Positions 35,328 through 45,959 are shown, counted from the stretch's first letter. The stretch: 64,000 nt of DNA from Cyclobacteriaceae bacterium (GCA_025808415.1 CP075525.1:3705501-3769500); one strand, 5' to 3'. Notes: generated by a model not told the origin, from the letters alone. Program-made: numbers and translations.

Positions 35328-37604
35328 ATGTCGTTGAAAATCAGAAAACAAGATGCCCTCAATTATCACATGCAAGGGCAGCCCGGCAAAATTGAAGTTG
35401 TTCCAACAAAAGTATTAAGCTCCCAACTCGACCTGGCACTGGCCTATTCACCCGGGGTTGCAGAACCCTGCAAAGAAATTGCGGCCAACAAAGAAGATGT
35501 GTACAAGTACACCTCGAAAGGAAACCTGGTAGCCGTAATTTCAAACGGAACAGCAGTGTTGGGCTTGGGTAACATTGGGCCTGAGGCTTCAAAGCCGGTA
35601 ATGGAAGGTAAAGGTGTTCTCTTTAAAAAATTTGCCGGCATTGATGTATTTGATATTGAAATTGACGAAGAAGACCCGGACAAGTTTATCCAGATTGTGA
35701 AAGCCCTGGAGCCCACATTCGGAGGCATAAACCTGGAGGACATTAAAGCCCCTGAGTGCTTCAAGATTGAGCACGAACTGCGGGAAAAAATGAACATCCC
35801 CATCATGCACGATGACCAGCACGGCACCGCAATTATATCGGGTGCAGCCTTGCTCAACGCGTTGGAAATTGTAAATAAAAAAATTGATGAGATTAAGGTT
35901 GTTGTAAACGGTGCAGGCGCAGCCGCTGTCAGTTGTACCCGCCTTTACCTGAGCCTGGGCGTTAGAAAGGAAAATATTGTCATGTGCGACAGCAAAGGTG
36001 TAATCAGGTCCGATCGATCCGGACTTGATGACATTAAAAAAGAATTCGCCACAACACGAAACTTGAACGCATTGTCGGAGGCATTGAAAGGTGCTGATTT
36101 CTTCATCGGGCTTTCGGTAGCCGATATACTTACTGAAGCCGATATAAAATCCATGGCCAAAGATCCCATTGTATTTGCGCTGGCCAATCCCAACCCTGAA
36201 ATTGCTTACAACCTGGCAAAAAAAACCCGGCCCGATTTAATAATGGCAACCGGCCGTTCCGATCATCCTAACCAAGTGAACAACGTGCTTGGCTTTCCTT
36301 ACATCTTCCGCGGTGCACTGGATGTACGGGCAACCGAAATCAACGAGGAGATGAAACTTGCTGCCGTTCATGCCATTGCTGACCTGGCCAAAGAATCCGT
36401 GCCCGATATTGTAGTGAAAGCCTATGGTGCTGATAAAATTACGTTCGGAAGGGAATACCTGATCCCCAAACCTCTTGATCCCCGATTAATCACCACCATC
36501 TCACCAGCCGTAGCTAAAGCGGCCATGGATTCAGGCATGGCCAAAAAACCAATTACCGATTTTAGTGCTTACCACCAGGAACTGCTGAACCGTATCGGCA
36601 TCGATCAAAAACTAATGTCGCGGATTATTGATCGTGCAAAGCAAAACCCCAAACGCGTAGTATTTGCCGAGGCCCATCATTTAAAGATTTTGAAAGCAGC
36701 ACAACAACTGCAAGATCAGCAAATTGCCAAACCGATATTGTTGGGTGACAAAGATGAAATTGAAAGACTGATACACGAACATAAGTTAGAACTCGATTGC
36801 CCCATTATTTACCCGCGCAGAGAGCCGGCAAAGGTTGATGAGTATGCAGCCGTGTTGTATAAGAAACGCCAACGCAAAGGCCTTACCTATCGCGATTGCC
36901 AACAGTTAATGCGCGACCGTAATTATTATGCCGCCATGATGGTTGAGGTTGGGGAAGCCGATGCCCTGGTTTCAGGGCTTACCAAAGATTATCCGAAAAC
37001 GATTTTGCCTTCGCTGCAGATTATTGGCATGGCCGAAGGCGTACAGCGTGTTGCCGGCATGTACATCATCATGAACAAAACCGGAACGTTTTTCTTTGCC
37101 GATACTACGGTAAACCTAAATCCAAATGCACATGAGTTAGTTGACATCATCAGTTTAACGGCCCGCGGGGTAAAATTCTTTGACATGGAGCCGCGCATTG
37201 CCGTACTCTCCTACTCCAACTTTGGATCATCGCGTGGTGAAGTACCTGAAAAAACACGCGAAGCCGTGCGGCTTGCCAAACTCAAACACCCTGAACTGAT
37301 TATCGATGGCGACATACAAGCCAATGTTGCATTGAATACTGAAATCCAACGCGAAAATTATCCGTTCAGCAATTTAGTGGACGGTGGTGCAAACACACTC
37401 ATCTTCCCTAACCTGGCAGCCGGCAATATTGCCTATAAGCTGCTGATGGAAATTGGTGGAGCTGAAGCCATCGGCCCAATATTGTTAGGCATGAAAAAAC
37501 CTGTTCATGTTTTGCAACTGGGAAGCTCGGTTCGTGAAATCGTGAACATGGCTGCCATTGCCGTGGTGGATGCACAACTTCATGAACAAAATGACCATCT
37601 ATAA
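35328..37604 (+). CDS. maeB: NADP-dependent malic enzyme (MaeB type, with phosphotransacetylase-like domain)
   Basis: A 758-residue cytoplasmic enzyme that decarboxylates malate to pyruvate with formation of NADPH. The N-terminal malic domain shows AYSPGVAEPCKEIA near residue 40 and MHDDQHGTAIISGAA near 160. The NADP-binding fold follows, with VVVNGAGAAAVSCTRLYLS near 188. The C-terminal part from about residue 430 is a phosphate acetyl/butyryltransferase-like domain, which in MaeB proteins senses acetyl-CoA and does not catalyse acetyl transfer. The length fits this two-domain family (about 760). The gene is separated from ruvA by a hairpin repeat. Confidence 0.95.
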   Translation: MSLKIRKQDALNYHMQGQPGKIEVVPTKVLSSQLDLALAYSPGVAEPCKEIAANKEDVYKYTSKGNLVAVISNGTAVLGLGNIGPEASKPVMEGKGVLFKKFAGIDVFDIEIDEEDPDKFIQIVKALEPTFGGINLEDIKAPECFKIEHELREKMNIPIMHDDQHGTAIISGAALLNALEIVNKKIDEIKVVVNGAGAAAVSCTRLYLSLGVRKENIVMCDSKGVIRSDRSGLDDIKKEFATTRNLNALSEALKGADFFIGLSVADILTEADIKSMAKDPIVFALANPNPEIAYNLAKKTRPDLIMATGRSDHPNQVNNVLGFPYIFRGALDVRATEINEEMKLAAVHAIADLAKESVPDIVVKAYGADKITFGREYLIPKPLDPRLITTISPAVAKAAMDSGMAKKPITDFSAYHQELLNRIGIDQKLMSRIIDRAKQNPKRVVFAEAHHLKILKAAQQLQDQQIAKPILLGDKDEIERLIHEHKLELDCPIIYPRREPAKVDEYAAVLYKKRQRKGLTYRDCQQLMRDRNYYAAMMVEVGEADALVSGLTKDYPKTILPSLQIIGMAEGVQRVAGMYIIMNKTGTFFFADTTVNLNPNAHELVDIISLTARGVKFFDMEPRIAVLSYSNFGSSRGEVPEKTREAVRLAKLKHPELIIDGDIQANVALNTEIQRENYPFSNLVDGGANTLIFPNLAAGNIAYKLLMEIGGAEAIGPILLGMKKPVHVLQLGSSVREIVNMAAIAVVDAQLHEQNDHL

Positions 37605-37606
37605 AA

Positions 37607-37664
37607 TTTACGATTTAGGTTTACGATTGGGGGATAAAAAATCGTAAATCGTAAATCGTAAATC
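37607..37664. repeat. Hairpin built from ATCGTAA word repeats
   Basis: The right part (37640-37664) is three head-to-tail copies of ATCGTAA(A). The left part (37607-37628) is its complement with a short interruption. Together they form an imperfect stem of about 20 bp around an 11-nt loop, between the maeB stop and the ruvA start. Confidence 0.75.
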
Positions 37665-37681
37665 ATCATTCTAAAATCGAC

Positions 37682-38275
37682 ATGATTTCATTTCTTAAAG
37701 GCCGGCTTGTTCAAAAAGATCCAACACACGTAGTGGTTGATGTGAATGGTGTTGGCTATCATGTCGCCATTTCCCTGCAAACCTTTGCCGACATTAAAGA
37801 GCAGGAAAACACTTTTATCCACACCCACCTTGCCATCCGCGAAGATGCCCACCTGTTGTATGGCTTCAGTACCGAGGCTGAGAAAAAACTATTCCAGCAA
37901 CTAATCTCAGTCAATGGTATCGGTCCAAGTACAGCCATTGTCATGCTCTCCTACCTGTCATCGGATGAACTCAAAAAAGCCATCGTTCAGGAAGACCTGA
38001 CAACCCTACAGCGTATTAAGGGCATCGGTGGAAAAACTGCCCAGCGGGTAATTATAGACCTCAAAGACAAACTTAAAAAAGACCTCTCGGAAGAAGCCAT
38101 TCAGGGCATTCCGGGCATGAAGCACAATACCCTGCGAAGCGAAGCGTTATCAGCACTAATCACCCTGGGGATTACCAAAAGTGCTGCGGAGAAAAGTGTG
38201 GATACCGTCCTTAAAAAGTCGGGAAATACACTTACTTTGGAAGATTTAGTTAAACAAGCTTTGAAAAACGCCTAA
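37682..38275 (+). CDS. ruvA: Holliday junction branch migration protein RuvA
   Basis: A 197-residue DNA-binding protein that holds four-way junctions open for the RuvB motor in recombinational repair. The N-terminal OB-fold shows MISFLKGRLVQKDPTHVVVDVNGVGY. Two helix-hairpin-helix motifs follow (ISVNGIGPSTAIVML near residue 80 and RIKGIGGKTAQRVIIDL near 116). A C-terminal RuvB-contact domain ends the protein (LRSEALSALITLGITKSAAEK). The length is normal. ruvB and ruvC are not in the window. sprA begins 6 bp after the stop codon. Confidence 0.96.
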   Translation: MISFLKGRLVQKDPTHVVVDVNGVGYHVAISLQTFADIKEQENTFIHTHLAIREDAHLLYGFSTEAEKKLFQQLISVNGIGPSTAIVMLSYLSSDELKKAIVQEDLTTLQRIKGIGGKTAQRVIIDLKDKLKKDLSEEAIQGIPGMKHNTLRSEALSALITLGITKSAAEKSVDTVLKKSGNTLTLEDLVKQALKNA

Positions 38276-38281
38276 GCCTGC

Positions 38282-41200
38282 GTGACGCTCAAAACGTTCG
38301 TGTTAGTACTACCTGTAGCGATCACCCTGCTCCTTACCGGGCAGCCTGTCGCCCATGCATGCGCTGAAAACTTTTTCCAGCAGCAGGAGCCCGCACGCCA
38401 GGACACCACCAAACAACAGTCGTACCGCCCCAGCCGCAGACCTACCTTCCAGGTGCGCGACCGTTATGGCGACCCGTTTTCCAATACCACCACACAATCA
38501 CCCTTATTCCTGAGAGACCCCACAAAGGTCAACTATGAAATAGCGCTCGACTCCAGCCTCAACTACACCATCTACGAAAAAATTGGCGACCTCAATTACC
38601 GGCCCATTACCACCATGTCGTTTGAGGAGTTTAAAGCCTACCAGGACAGGCAGATGCTTAAAGGCTACTGGCAGGGGAAATCAAAAAGCCAGGATGGTGA
38701 AAGTGCAGTGAGCAGCCGCGGGCTCATCCCTAAAATTTACGTAAGCCCGGTGCTCGACCGGATTTTTGGAGGAAGTTATGTTGAACTGGTGCCCCGTGGT
38801 TTCGTAACCCTTGATTTCGGTGTGGCCTTTCAACGCATTGATAACCCCAATATTCCCATCCGCCAGCAGCGCAACGGTGGGTTTGAATTCGATCAACAAA
38901 TAAACATGAGCGTAATCGGTAAGGTAGGCGAAAAACTTGCCGTGAGCGCCAACTTCGACAACAACAACTCTTTCGACTTTCAGAACAATATGAAAGTGGA
39001 GTATACCGGGTTCAAGGAAGACATCTTAAAAAAATTAGAAATCGGTAACGTAAGCCTACCGCTAAACAATACCCTTATCCAAGGTTCGCAAAACCTGTTT
39101 GGTGTAAAAGCCCAATTGCAGTTTGGTAAATTGTTCGTGACCACCATTGCCTCAACACAACGCGGCAAGGTAGCCTCCATTGATATACCGGGCGGAAACA
39201 GTGGCCAAGGCCGGCCGTTCCAATTGGTGGCTTCCGGCTATGACGAAAACCGTCATTTCTTTTTGGGCCACTTCTTTCGCGATAACTTTCAACGCTGGCT
39301 CGCCAACCCGCCACAAATTTATTCAGGCATTAACATTACCCGTGTAGAGGTTTACATCCTTAACCGAAACAACGACACCCGTACACTTCGAAATGTTGTG
39401 GGTTTAATGGACCTTGCCGAGCCCAGCAGGATTTACAACAGTTCGGTTACACCAAGCGGATCAAACTTGCCCAATGCCAACGAAGCCAACAACCTGTTTG
39501 CGGCTGTGCGCAATCTTGATCGCAATGCCGATGCCATAAACGGTTTGCTTGACAGTTACTTTGCCGGTGAGGGCAATAACGGAACCGACTACGAAAAAAT
39601 TACGGGAGCACGCATCCTTAGCCCTACTGAATACACATTTCACAGACAATTGGGTTACATCACTTTAACCCGAAAACTACAAAACGATGAAGCCATTGCC
39701 GTGGCGTATGAGTACACGTTTAACGGCCGCAGTTACAAAGTGGGCGAACTATCTGAAGATTACGCCAGCCGCCCCGACAATGAAGTGGTTTTCTTAAAAC
39801 TGCTTCGCCCACGAAAGGTGAGCATACGCGACCAGGCACGCAACATCATACCCACCTGGGACCTGATGATGAAAAACATCTACTCCCTTAACGTGAGCCA
39901 GCTTACCCGAGAAAATTTTCAACTGCGCATTATTTACCGCGATGACCGCACCGGTATCGATAACCCACAGTTGCAGGAAGGGCAAGATGTGCGCAACCGG
40001 CAATTGATTGAAGTATTCGGGTTGGATAAGCTTAATCCCGTTAACGATCCCCAACGCGATGGCAATTTTGATTTTGTTGAAGGCGTGACCATTAACACGC
40101 AAACCGGTGTCATTATTTTTCCATACCTGGAACCCTTCAATACCGCATTGCGCGATGCCTTCCGAAACGACCCACAGGAAACCTTTCTCGTTCAAAAATA
40201 TGTGTTCGATACCTTATACCGAACCACGCGGGCCGATGCTGAATTAGTGGCCACAAAAAACAAATTCTTTTTAGTGGGCACCTATTCAGCAGGATCATCC
40301 AAAGAAATATTAATACCAGGATTTGGCGTTTCTCCCGGTTCCGTACGTGTTTATGCCGGTGGCACGCCATTGATGGAAGGAACGGAGTACACCGTGGATT
40401 ATACTTTCGGACGGGTAACCATCTTAAGTGATGCCATCTTAAATTCCGGTAAAAACATTAGTATACAGTATGAACAAGCCGACCCCTTTGCCTTTCAAAC
40501 ACGATCGTTGGTGGGCACACGGTTCGATTATCAACTGAATGATGACATCAGTCTCGGCTCAACCTTGCTTTATTACAACGAGCGGCCGCTCATTACCCGT
40601 AATGCTATTGGTACCGAACCCGCACGCAACCTTCAGTATGGTTTTGATTTTAACGTGCGCAAAGACAGCCGACTGCTCACAAAAATCATTGATGCCATAC
40701 CGGGCGTTCAAACTAAAGAGTTGTCGTCCATTAACTGGAGCGGTGAATTTGCCCAGCTACTGCCGGGTACTTCAAACATTGTAGATGGTGACGGTACAGC
40801 GTACATCGATGATTTTGAAAATACGGCTACTCCATACTCATTAATGAGCCCGCAGGCATGGAGGCTAGCTGCCGTACCACGCGATTTCGATCAAACCAAT
40901 GGTGCCTTGAATGATACGCGTGCGGGTTTCAAAAGGGCGCGACTGGCCTGGTACATCGTAGATAACCAGTTTTACCGCGATGGCGGAAGGTTTAAACCCA
41001 GCAACATTACCAGTACCGACCTTGAAAATCATTATGTGCGAGCTGTGTTGCCTACTGAAATTTTCCCGAAACGTAACCCTCCCCAGGGAAATTTCTTTGA
41101 GCCAGTTTTGGATATCGCCTACTATCCGCGCGAACGCGGTCCTTATAATTATGACAACCAACGCTTAACTAACACAAAATCGGGTTATACCCCTGCCGAA

Positions 41201-44200
41201 GCAAAGGACAATTGGGCCGGTATCACTACAGCCATACGCACCGAAGTTGATTTTGATAAAGCCAACATTGAGTATGTGGAATTCTGGATGCTCGATCCGT
41301 TCATTAACAACACAGAACGCGGTAGGATTATTGACGGGGCGTACAACGATTTCAACACCACAGGCGGAAAACTTATTTTTCATTTAGGCAGTATCTCTGA
41401 AGATGTAATTCGTGATGGGCGCCACGGATTTGAAAATGGCTTGCCACCCGATGGTGACTTAACCCTGGCCACCGAAACACCCTGGGGGTACGTAGCCAAC
41501 CGGCAATACATTACCAACGCTTTTGACAACTCGCCCACCGCCCGCGCCAACCAGGATGTAGGCTGGGACGGTATTGGCAATCAACTTGAGCGGATAAAAT
41601 TCAGTGCATTTGCCAACCTTAATCCCGATTTTGCAGCAGATCCCTCCGCAGATGACTTTCAGTTTTATTTTGGAAACGACCTGGATGCACGCAACGCCAA
41701 AATTTTAGAACGCTATAAACTGTACAACGGGCTTGAAAACAACACACCCATTAATACCGGTAGTGATATTCCACGGTCAAACGGGTTTTTACCTGACAAT
41801 GAAGACCTGAATGCCGACAATACCTTAAACGAACTGGAGGAATACTACGAGTATGTGATCGACTTGCGCAAATCAAACCTTGATATTGGCAAAAAATACA
41901 TCGTTGATAAAATAACACCAGCCGAAAACAACCCCGACCAGGTTACCTGGTACCTGTTCCGCATACCGGTACGTAATTTCGATAACCGAGTGGGCAACAT
42001 CGAAGGGTTTAAATCCATTCGCTATGTGCGCATGGTGGTTACCGATTTTGAGCAGCCCGTGATCATGCGGATGGCTAATTTCCGGTTGATCGGCAGCCGG
42101 TGGAGACGCTACCTTGAAAGCCTGGAAGAAGGCGGACTGGTACCTGATCCGGAACCCGACTTTGACAACTTCACCTTGTCGGTAGTGAACATTGAAGAAA
42201 ACTCAGCGCCCGATCCAAGCAGCGGTAAACCTCCGTATGTGCTACCGCCTGGTTTTGTACGCGATCGTGACAACACCTCCTCCATCTACCGCGAGTTGAA
42301 CGAGCAATCCGTTCAGGTTTGTATCGATAACCTGAAGAATGGTGATGCGCGAGCCATCTTTAAAAATGTGGACATGGACTTTTTTAACTATGGGCGCATT
42401 AAAATGTTGGTACACGCCAACAGCCCCAATGCACAAGATGACGACCTGCACGTATTCATGCGCCTCGGCACCGATTTCGACCAGAACTTTTACGAAGTAG
42501 AGTTGCCGCTAAAGATTACACCCGGCACAGCCTCGGCAGCACGCGATATTTGGCCTAGCGAAAATGAATTTGATTTTGCACTGAAGGATTTGTACGGATT
42601 AAAAGCACAACGCGACCGGGAAGGATTTTCGTTGGATGAACTATACCCACGGCAGGGCCCGCGGCAATTTGGCAAACATGGTGTGCGGGTGTTGGGACGC
42701 CCCGATTTAAGTAATGTACGCCTGATTATGATTGGTGTACGCAATCCACGCACCACCAACAGCCAGCCCTACTCGGTTTGTTTGTGGGCTAATGAACTTC
42801 GCCTGACCGACTTTGACCGCACACCAGGTTGGGCAGTAAACACCACATTGAATGCGAAGCTGGCCGACTTTGCCATGGTGTCGGGTTCCATGCGCTACAT
42901 GACTTACGGTTTTGGCAGTGTAAGTTCCAAAATAAGTGAACGCACCCGTGAAGAAACCTTTGCGTATGATGTTACCGCCAATGTAAACGTTGATAAACTG
43001 CTACCCGGCAACCACGGTATAAAAGTACCCATGCTGGTAAGTTATCAAAGCACCACTATCAACCCCAATTACGACCCGGCCAACCCCGACCAAAAGCTGG
43101 ATGCTGCCCTGGCATCGTTCAATACACAGGAAGAAAAAGATGATTATGTTAAACTTATCCGCGACCGTGAGGTGCGCAGGAGTTTAAACTTTACCAACGT
43201 TCGAAAAACCAAGGTAAACCCACAAGCCAAAACCAACCTCTGGGATATTGAAAACTTTTCATTCAGTTACCGCTATAGCGATAATGTGCGGCAGAGTTTT
43301 ACCATCGCAGAGTCATTAAGGAAAGATGTTGGCGGATCGGTGGCCTACAATTTTTCACCGAAAGGAACGGGCATCGAACCGTTTAAAAATTCCGAAGGGT
43401 TTAAATCGCCTTACCTGAAGTTTATTAAGGATTTCAATTTTAGCCTGTTGCCATCCAACATTATGGTTCGGGGCGACCTTGACCGGTCGTTCTCTAAAAT
43501 CATTTACCGAAATGCCCTATCCAATTCCGAATCGAACTTCCTGAAATATTTCACCTTCAATCGCACGTACAACCTGCAATGGAATTTAACCAAGAGCCTT
43601 TCGCTAAATTATGCCGCCCGCGCCAATGCCATTATTGATGAACCCGAAGGCGACATTGACACCCGCGAAAAGCGCGATAGCGTGATTACCAACCTGAAGC
43701 GCTTTGGTCGGATGAAAAATTTTGACCAGAGCATTACGGCCAATTACATCGTGCCGCTGGATAAATTCCCCATTACCGATTGGATTGGTGCCGAGTACCG
43801 CTACCAGGTAAACTACAACTGGAAAGCCGGCCCCGTTAACCGCCCCGATTTACCGGGCGAAATCCGCGACCTGCCCGATAGTTTGGATTTCAGGAACATC
43901 ATACAAAACAACCGCGACCAAACGGTATCGGGCCGATTGGATATGGTGAAGCTTTACAATAAAGTGGGCTTTCTAAAAAAAATAAACAACCCTCCACGGC
44001 CAACGACTACCCGTCCGCAACCCAACCAAAAACCAGATACGGTAAAAACACAAACCACGCCCCCATTGGTTAAAGGGTTTTTGAGACTGTTGATGTCGGT
44101 GCGCTCCATTAACGGCACCTACACTTTAACCGAAGGTACCCTATTGCCAGGCTTCGAACCGGACCCGTATTTGTTCGGCATGGATAAGGCATTTAATGCG

Positions 44201-45439
44201 CCCGGATGGAATTTTGTGTTGGGCAGTCAAAACCCCAACATAAGGTTCAGGGCGGCTGAAAACAATTGGTTGGTGCGTACCAATTCACTCACACAACCAT
44301 TCACACAAACTTCCACACGCTCCATCACCGGCCGGGCTAACGTTGAACCATCGGCTGATTTAAAAATCCAACTGGACATCAAAAAAGATATTACCGATGG
44401 CTACCAAGAAATTTTCAGGTTTGACGATTTGCAGAACGGCTACATATCACAAAGCCCAAGCCGGTACGGGAGTTACAAAATATCAACATTGTCTATCCGA
44501 ACTTCTTTCCGCCCGGATAACAACGACCTGAGTTCATCTGTTTTTAAAGAGTTTGAAGAAAACCTGCTTACCGTTCAGGAAAAATTTGCGCGTGTAAATC
44601 CCGGGTTTGAGTACGATTCCATCAGCCAGGATGTGGTGATACCCGCTTTTATCGCAGCATATACCGGAAAAAGTGCAGACCGGGTTAGCCTTAGTCCCTT
44701 CCCCCGAACACCTTTGCCCGGCTGGCGGGTCGATTATAATGGCTTGAACAAAATTGAACTGTTTAAAAACCTTTTCCAGTCCATCACGCTAACCCATGCG
44801 TATTCATCTACCTACTCGGTACTGAATTACTCCAACTCCTTGCAATATGAAAATGTTGGCGATGTGGGTATTAACGTTCCGATAGAAAAATATAATAATG
44901 GAATATATGCCAGCCTGATCAACGATGGAAGGCCTGTTCCTATTTATGTAATAAGCCAGGTATTGATTGCCGAACAATTCCAACCGCTTATCGGGGTTAA
45001 CTTACGAACGAAAAAGAGGTTAACGGCACGGGCCGAGTACAAAACCAAGCGGGAACTGGCACTGAATGTATCAAACGCACAAATTACCGAAGTAAGCAGC
45101 AAGGATGTCTCCATGGAACTGGGGTATACCAAAAACAATATGAAACTGCCCATCAAATCGCAGGGGCGAACCATCGTATTGAAAAACGATGTAACCTTTC
45201 GCATGAACATGACGGTGAGCAATCAATCTACCATTCAACGAAAAATAGAAGAGTTGAACGTGCTCACCAACGGCAATATCAACTTCCAGCTAAGACCAAA
45301 CATCAGCTATGTAGTAAACCAAAAGCTGAATGTTCAGGCGTACTTTGAACGCACCATTAACGATCCGCAAGTTTCCAATTCGTTCCGCAGGGCCACCACC
45401 CGCTTTGGCGTTCAGGTGCGCTTTAGCCTGGCCCAATAA
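38282..45439 (+). CDS. sprA: Cell-surface protein SprA, type IX secretion translocon
   Basis: A 2385-residue outer-membrane protein. In Flavobacterium johnsoniae SprA is a very large single-chain beta-barrel that forms the pore of the type IX secretion system and is needed for gliding. The length is in the usual range. The N-terminus is a signal region from a GTG start (MTLKTFVLVLPVAITLL). Recognisable SprA stretches include RGLIPKIYVSPVLDRIFGG near residue 140, a cleft-like segment DGDGTAYIDDFENTATPYSL near 835, and the final beta strand TRFGVQVRFSLAQ. The gene follows ruvA after 6 bp. It serves cargo such as the sorting-domain protein at 23819-25306. Confidence 0.96.
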   Translation: MTLKTFVLVLPVAITLLLTGQPVAHACAENFFQQQEPARQDTTKQQSYRPSRRPTFQVRDRYGDPFSNTTTQSPLFLRDPTKVNYEIALDSSLNYTIYEKIGDLNYRPITTMSFEEFKAYQDRQMLKGYWQGKSKSQDGESAVSSRGLIPKIYVSPVLDRIFGGSYVELVPRGFVTLDFGVAFQRIDNPNIPIRQQRNGGFEFDQQINMSVIGKVGEKLAVSANFDNNNSFDFQNNMKVEYTGFKEDILKKLEIGNVSLPLNNTLIQGSQNLFGVKAQLQFGKLFVTTIASTQRGKVASIDIPGGNSGQGRPFQLVASGYDENRHFFLGHFFRDNFQRWLANPPQIYSGINITRVEVYILNRNNDTRTLRNVVGLMDLAEPSRIYNSSVTPSGSNLPNANEANNLFAAVRNLDRNADAINGLLDSYFAGEGNNGTDYEKITGARILSPTEYTFHRQLGYITLTRKLQNDEAIAVAYEYTFNGRSYKVGELSEDYASRPDNEVVFLKLLRPRKVSIRDQARNIIPTWDLMMKNIYSLNVSQLTRENFQLRIIYRDDRTGIDNPQLQEGQDVRNRQLIEVFGLDKLNPVNDPQRDGNFDFVEGVTINTQTGVIIFPYLEPFNTALRDAFRNDPQETFLVQKYVFDTLYRTTRADAELVATKNKFFLVGTYSAGSSKEILIPGFGVSPGSVRVYAGGTPLMEGTEYTVDYTFGRVTILSDAILNSGKNISIQYEQADPFAFQTRSLVGTRFDYQLNDDISLGSTLLYYNERPLITRNAIGTEPARNLQYGFDFNVRKDSRLLTKIIDAIPGVQTKELSSINWSGEFAQLLPGTSNIVDGDGTAYIDDFENTATPYSLMSPQAWRLAAVPRDFDQTNGALNDTRAGFKRARLAWYIVDNQFYRDGGRFKPSNITSTDLENHYVRAVLPTEIFPKRNPPQGNFFEPVLDIAYYPRERGPYNYDNQRLTNTKSGYTPAEAKDNWAGITTAIRTEVDFDKANIEYVEFWMLDPFINNTERGRIIDGAYNDFNTTGGKLIFHLGSISEDVIRDGRHGFENGLPPDGDLTLATETPWGYVANRQYITNAFDNSPTARANQDVGWDGIGNQLERIKFSAFANLNPDFAADPSADDFQFYFGNDLDARNAKILERYKLYNGLENNTPINTGSDIPRSNGFLPDNEDLNADNTLNELEEYYEYVIDLRKSNLDIGKKYIVDKITPAENNPDQVTWYLFRIPVRNFDNRVGNIEGFKSIRYVRMVVTDFEQPVIMRMANFRLIGSRWRRYLESLEEGGLVPDPEPDFDNFTLSVVNIEENSAPDPSSGKPPYVLPPGFVRDRDNTSSIYRELNEQSVQVCIDNLKNGDARAIFKNVDMDFFNYGRIKMLVHANSPNAQDDDLHVFMRLGTDFDQNFYEVELPLKITPGTASAARDIWPSENEFDFALKDLYGLKAQRDREGFSLDELYPRQGPRQFGKHGVRVLGRPDLSNVRLIMIGVRNPRTTNSQPYSVCLWANELRLTDFDRTPGWAVNTTLNAKLADFAMVSGSMRYMTYGFGSVSSKISERTREETFAYDVTANVNVDKLLPGNHGIKVPMLVSYQSTTINPNYDPANPDQKLDAALASFNTQEEKDDYVKLIRDREVRRSLNFTNVRKTKVNPQAKTNLWDIENFSFSYRYSDNVRQSFTIAESLRKDVGGSVAYNFSPKGTGIEPFKNSEGFKSPYLKFIKDFNFSLLPSNIMVRGDLDRSFSKIIYRNALSNSESNFLKYFTFNRTYNLQWNLTKSLSLNYAARANAIIDEPEGDIDTREKRDSVITNLKRFGRMKNFDQSITANYIVPLDKFPITDWIGAEYRYQVNYNWKAGPVNRPDLPGEIRDLPDSLDFRNIIQNNRDQTVSGRLDMVKLYNKVGFLKKINNPPRPTTTRPQPNQKPDTVKTQTTPPLVKGFLRLLMSVRSINGTYTLTEGTLLPGFEPDPYLFGMDKAFNAPGWNFVLGSQNPNIRFRAAENNWLVRTNSLTQPFTQTSTRSITGRANVEPSADLKIQLDIKKDITDGYQEIFRFDDLQNGYISQSPSRYGSYKISTLSIRTSFRPDNNDLSSSVFKEFEENLLTVQEKFARVNPGFEYDSISQDVVIPAFIAAYTGKSADRVSLSPFPRTPLPGWRVDYNGLNKIELFKNLFQSITLTHAYSSTYSVLNYSNSLQYENVGDVGINVPIEKYNNGIYASLINDGRPVPIYVISQVLIAEQFQPLIGVNLRTKKRLTARAEYKTKRELALNVSNAQITEVSSKDVSMELGYTKNNMKLPIKSQGRTIVLKNDVTFRMNMTVSNQSTIQRKIEELNVLTNGNINFQLRPNISYVVNQKLNVQAYFERTINDPQVSNSFRRATTRFGVQVRFSLAQ

Positions 45440-45475
45440 TTACCGGGCATTTGCACCGGCAATTAACAATTGTGC

Positions 45476-45483
45476 TAAATTTG
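45476..45483 (+). promoter_or_regulatory. -7 promoter box TAAATTTG for gcvH
   Basis: An exact TAnnTTTG match 20 nt upstream of the gcvH ATG. A TTG at 45451-45453 lies 22 nt before it, one more than the usual spacing. Confidence 0.6.
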
Positions 45484-45503
45484 AGGCCTAAATTATACTG
45501 TTT

Positions 45504-45884
45504 ATGAACATCCCTTCCGATTTGAAGTACACCAAAGACCACGAATGGCTGAAACTTGATGGAAACACAGCTACCATAGGCATTACCGATTTTGCCCAAG
45601 GTGAACTGGGTGATATTGTTTATATCGACATTAATACCGTGGGCCAGGATGTAAACCAACACGATGTTTTTGGGACTGTGGAGGCCGTAAAAACCGTTTC
45701 AGATTTATACATGCCCGTAAGCGGTAAAGTTTTGGAAGTCAATCAGGCCCTTGACGGTAGCCCTGAAAAAGTTAATGCCGACCCCTATGGCGAAGGCTGG
45801 ATGGTGAAAGTGGAAGTAAAAAATACTGCTGACGTTGATGGTTTGCTAACTGCCGATCAGTACAAGGAACTTATTGGTAAATAG
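45504..45884 (+). CDS. gcvH: Glycine cleavage system H protein
   Basis: A 126-residue lipoyl carrier protein that shuttles the aminomethyl group of glycine between the P, T and L proteins. The lipoylated residue is Lys63 in the motif VEAVKTVSDLYMPV. The fold is the standard beta-sandwich with YTKDHEWLK at the N-terminus. It is followed by lipA, which makes the cofactor it carries. The matching P protein is at 51855. No T protein (gcvT) is in the window. Confidence 0.97.
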   Translation: MNIPSDLKYTKDHEWLKLDGNTATIGITDFAQGELGDIVYIDINTVGQDVNQHDVFGTVEAVKTVSDLYMPVSGKVLEVNQALDGSPEKVNADPYGEGWMVKVEVKNTADVDGLLTADQYKELIGK

Positions 45885-45886
45885 AG

Positions 45887-45959
45887 GTTGTTCGTTATTC
45901 GTTGTTGGTTGTTCGCCAAATTATTAGCGAACAACGAAGAACAAGGAGCGAAAAACGAA
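45887..45959. repeat. Hairpin of GTTGTTCG/CGAACAAC word repeats
   Basis: A perfect 9-bp stem (GTTGTTCGC at 45908-45916 with GCGAACAAC at 45927-45935) is extended on both sides by imperfect copies such as TTCGTTATTCGTTG and AGAACAAGGAGCG. It fills the gap between gcvH and lipA, ending 2 bp before the lipA start. Confidence 0.7.

Noticed and set aside
37607..37664. Possible CRISPR-like array because of ATCGTAA repeats.
   Set aside because: Repeats are 7-8 bp with no spacers of uniform length, and there are no cas genes.
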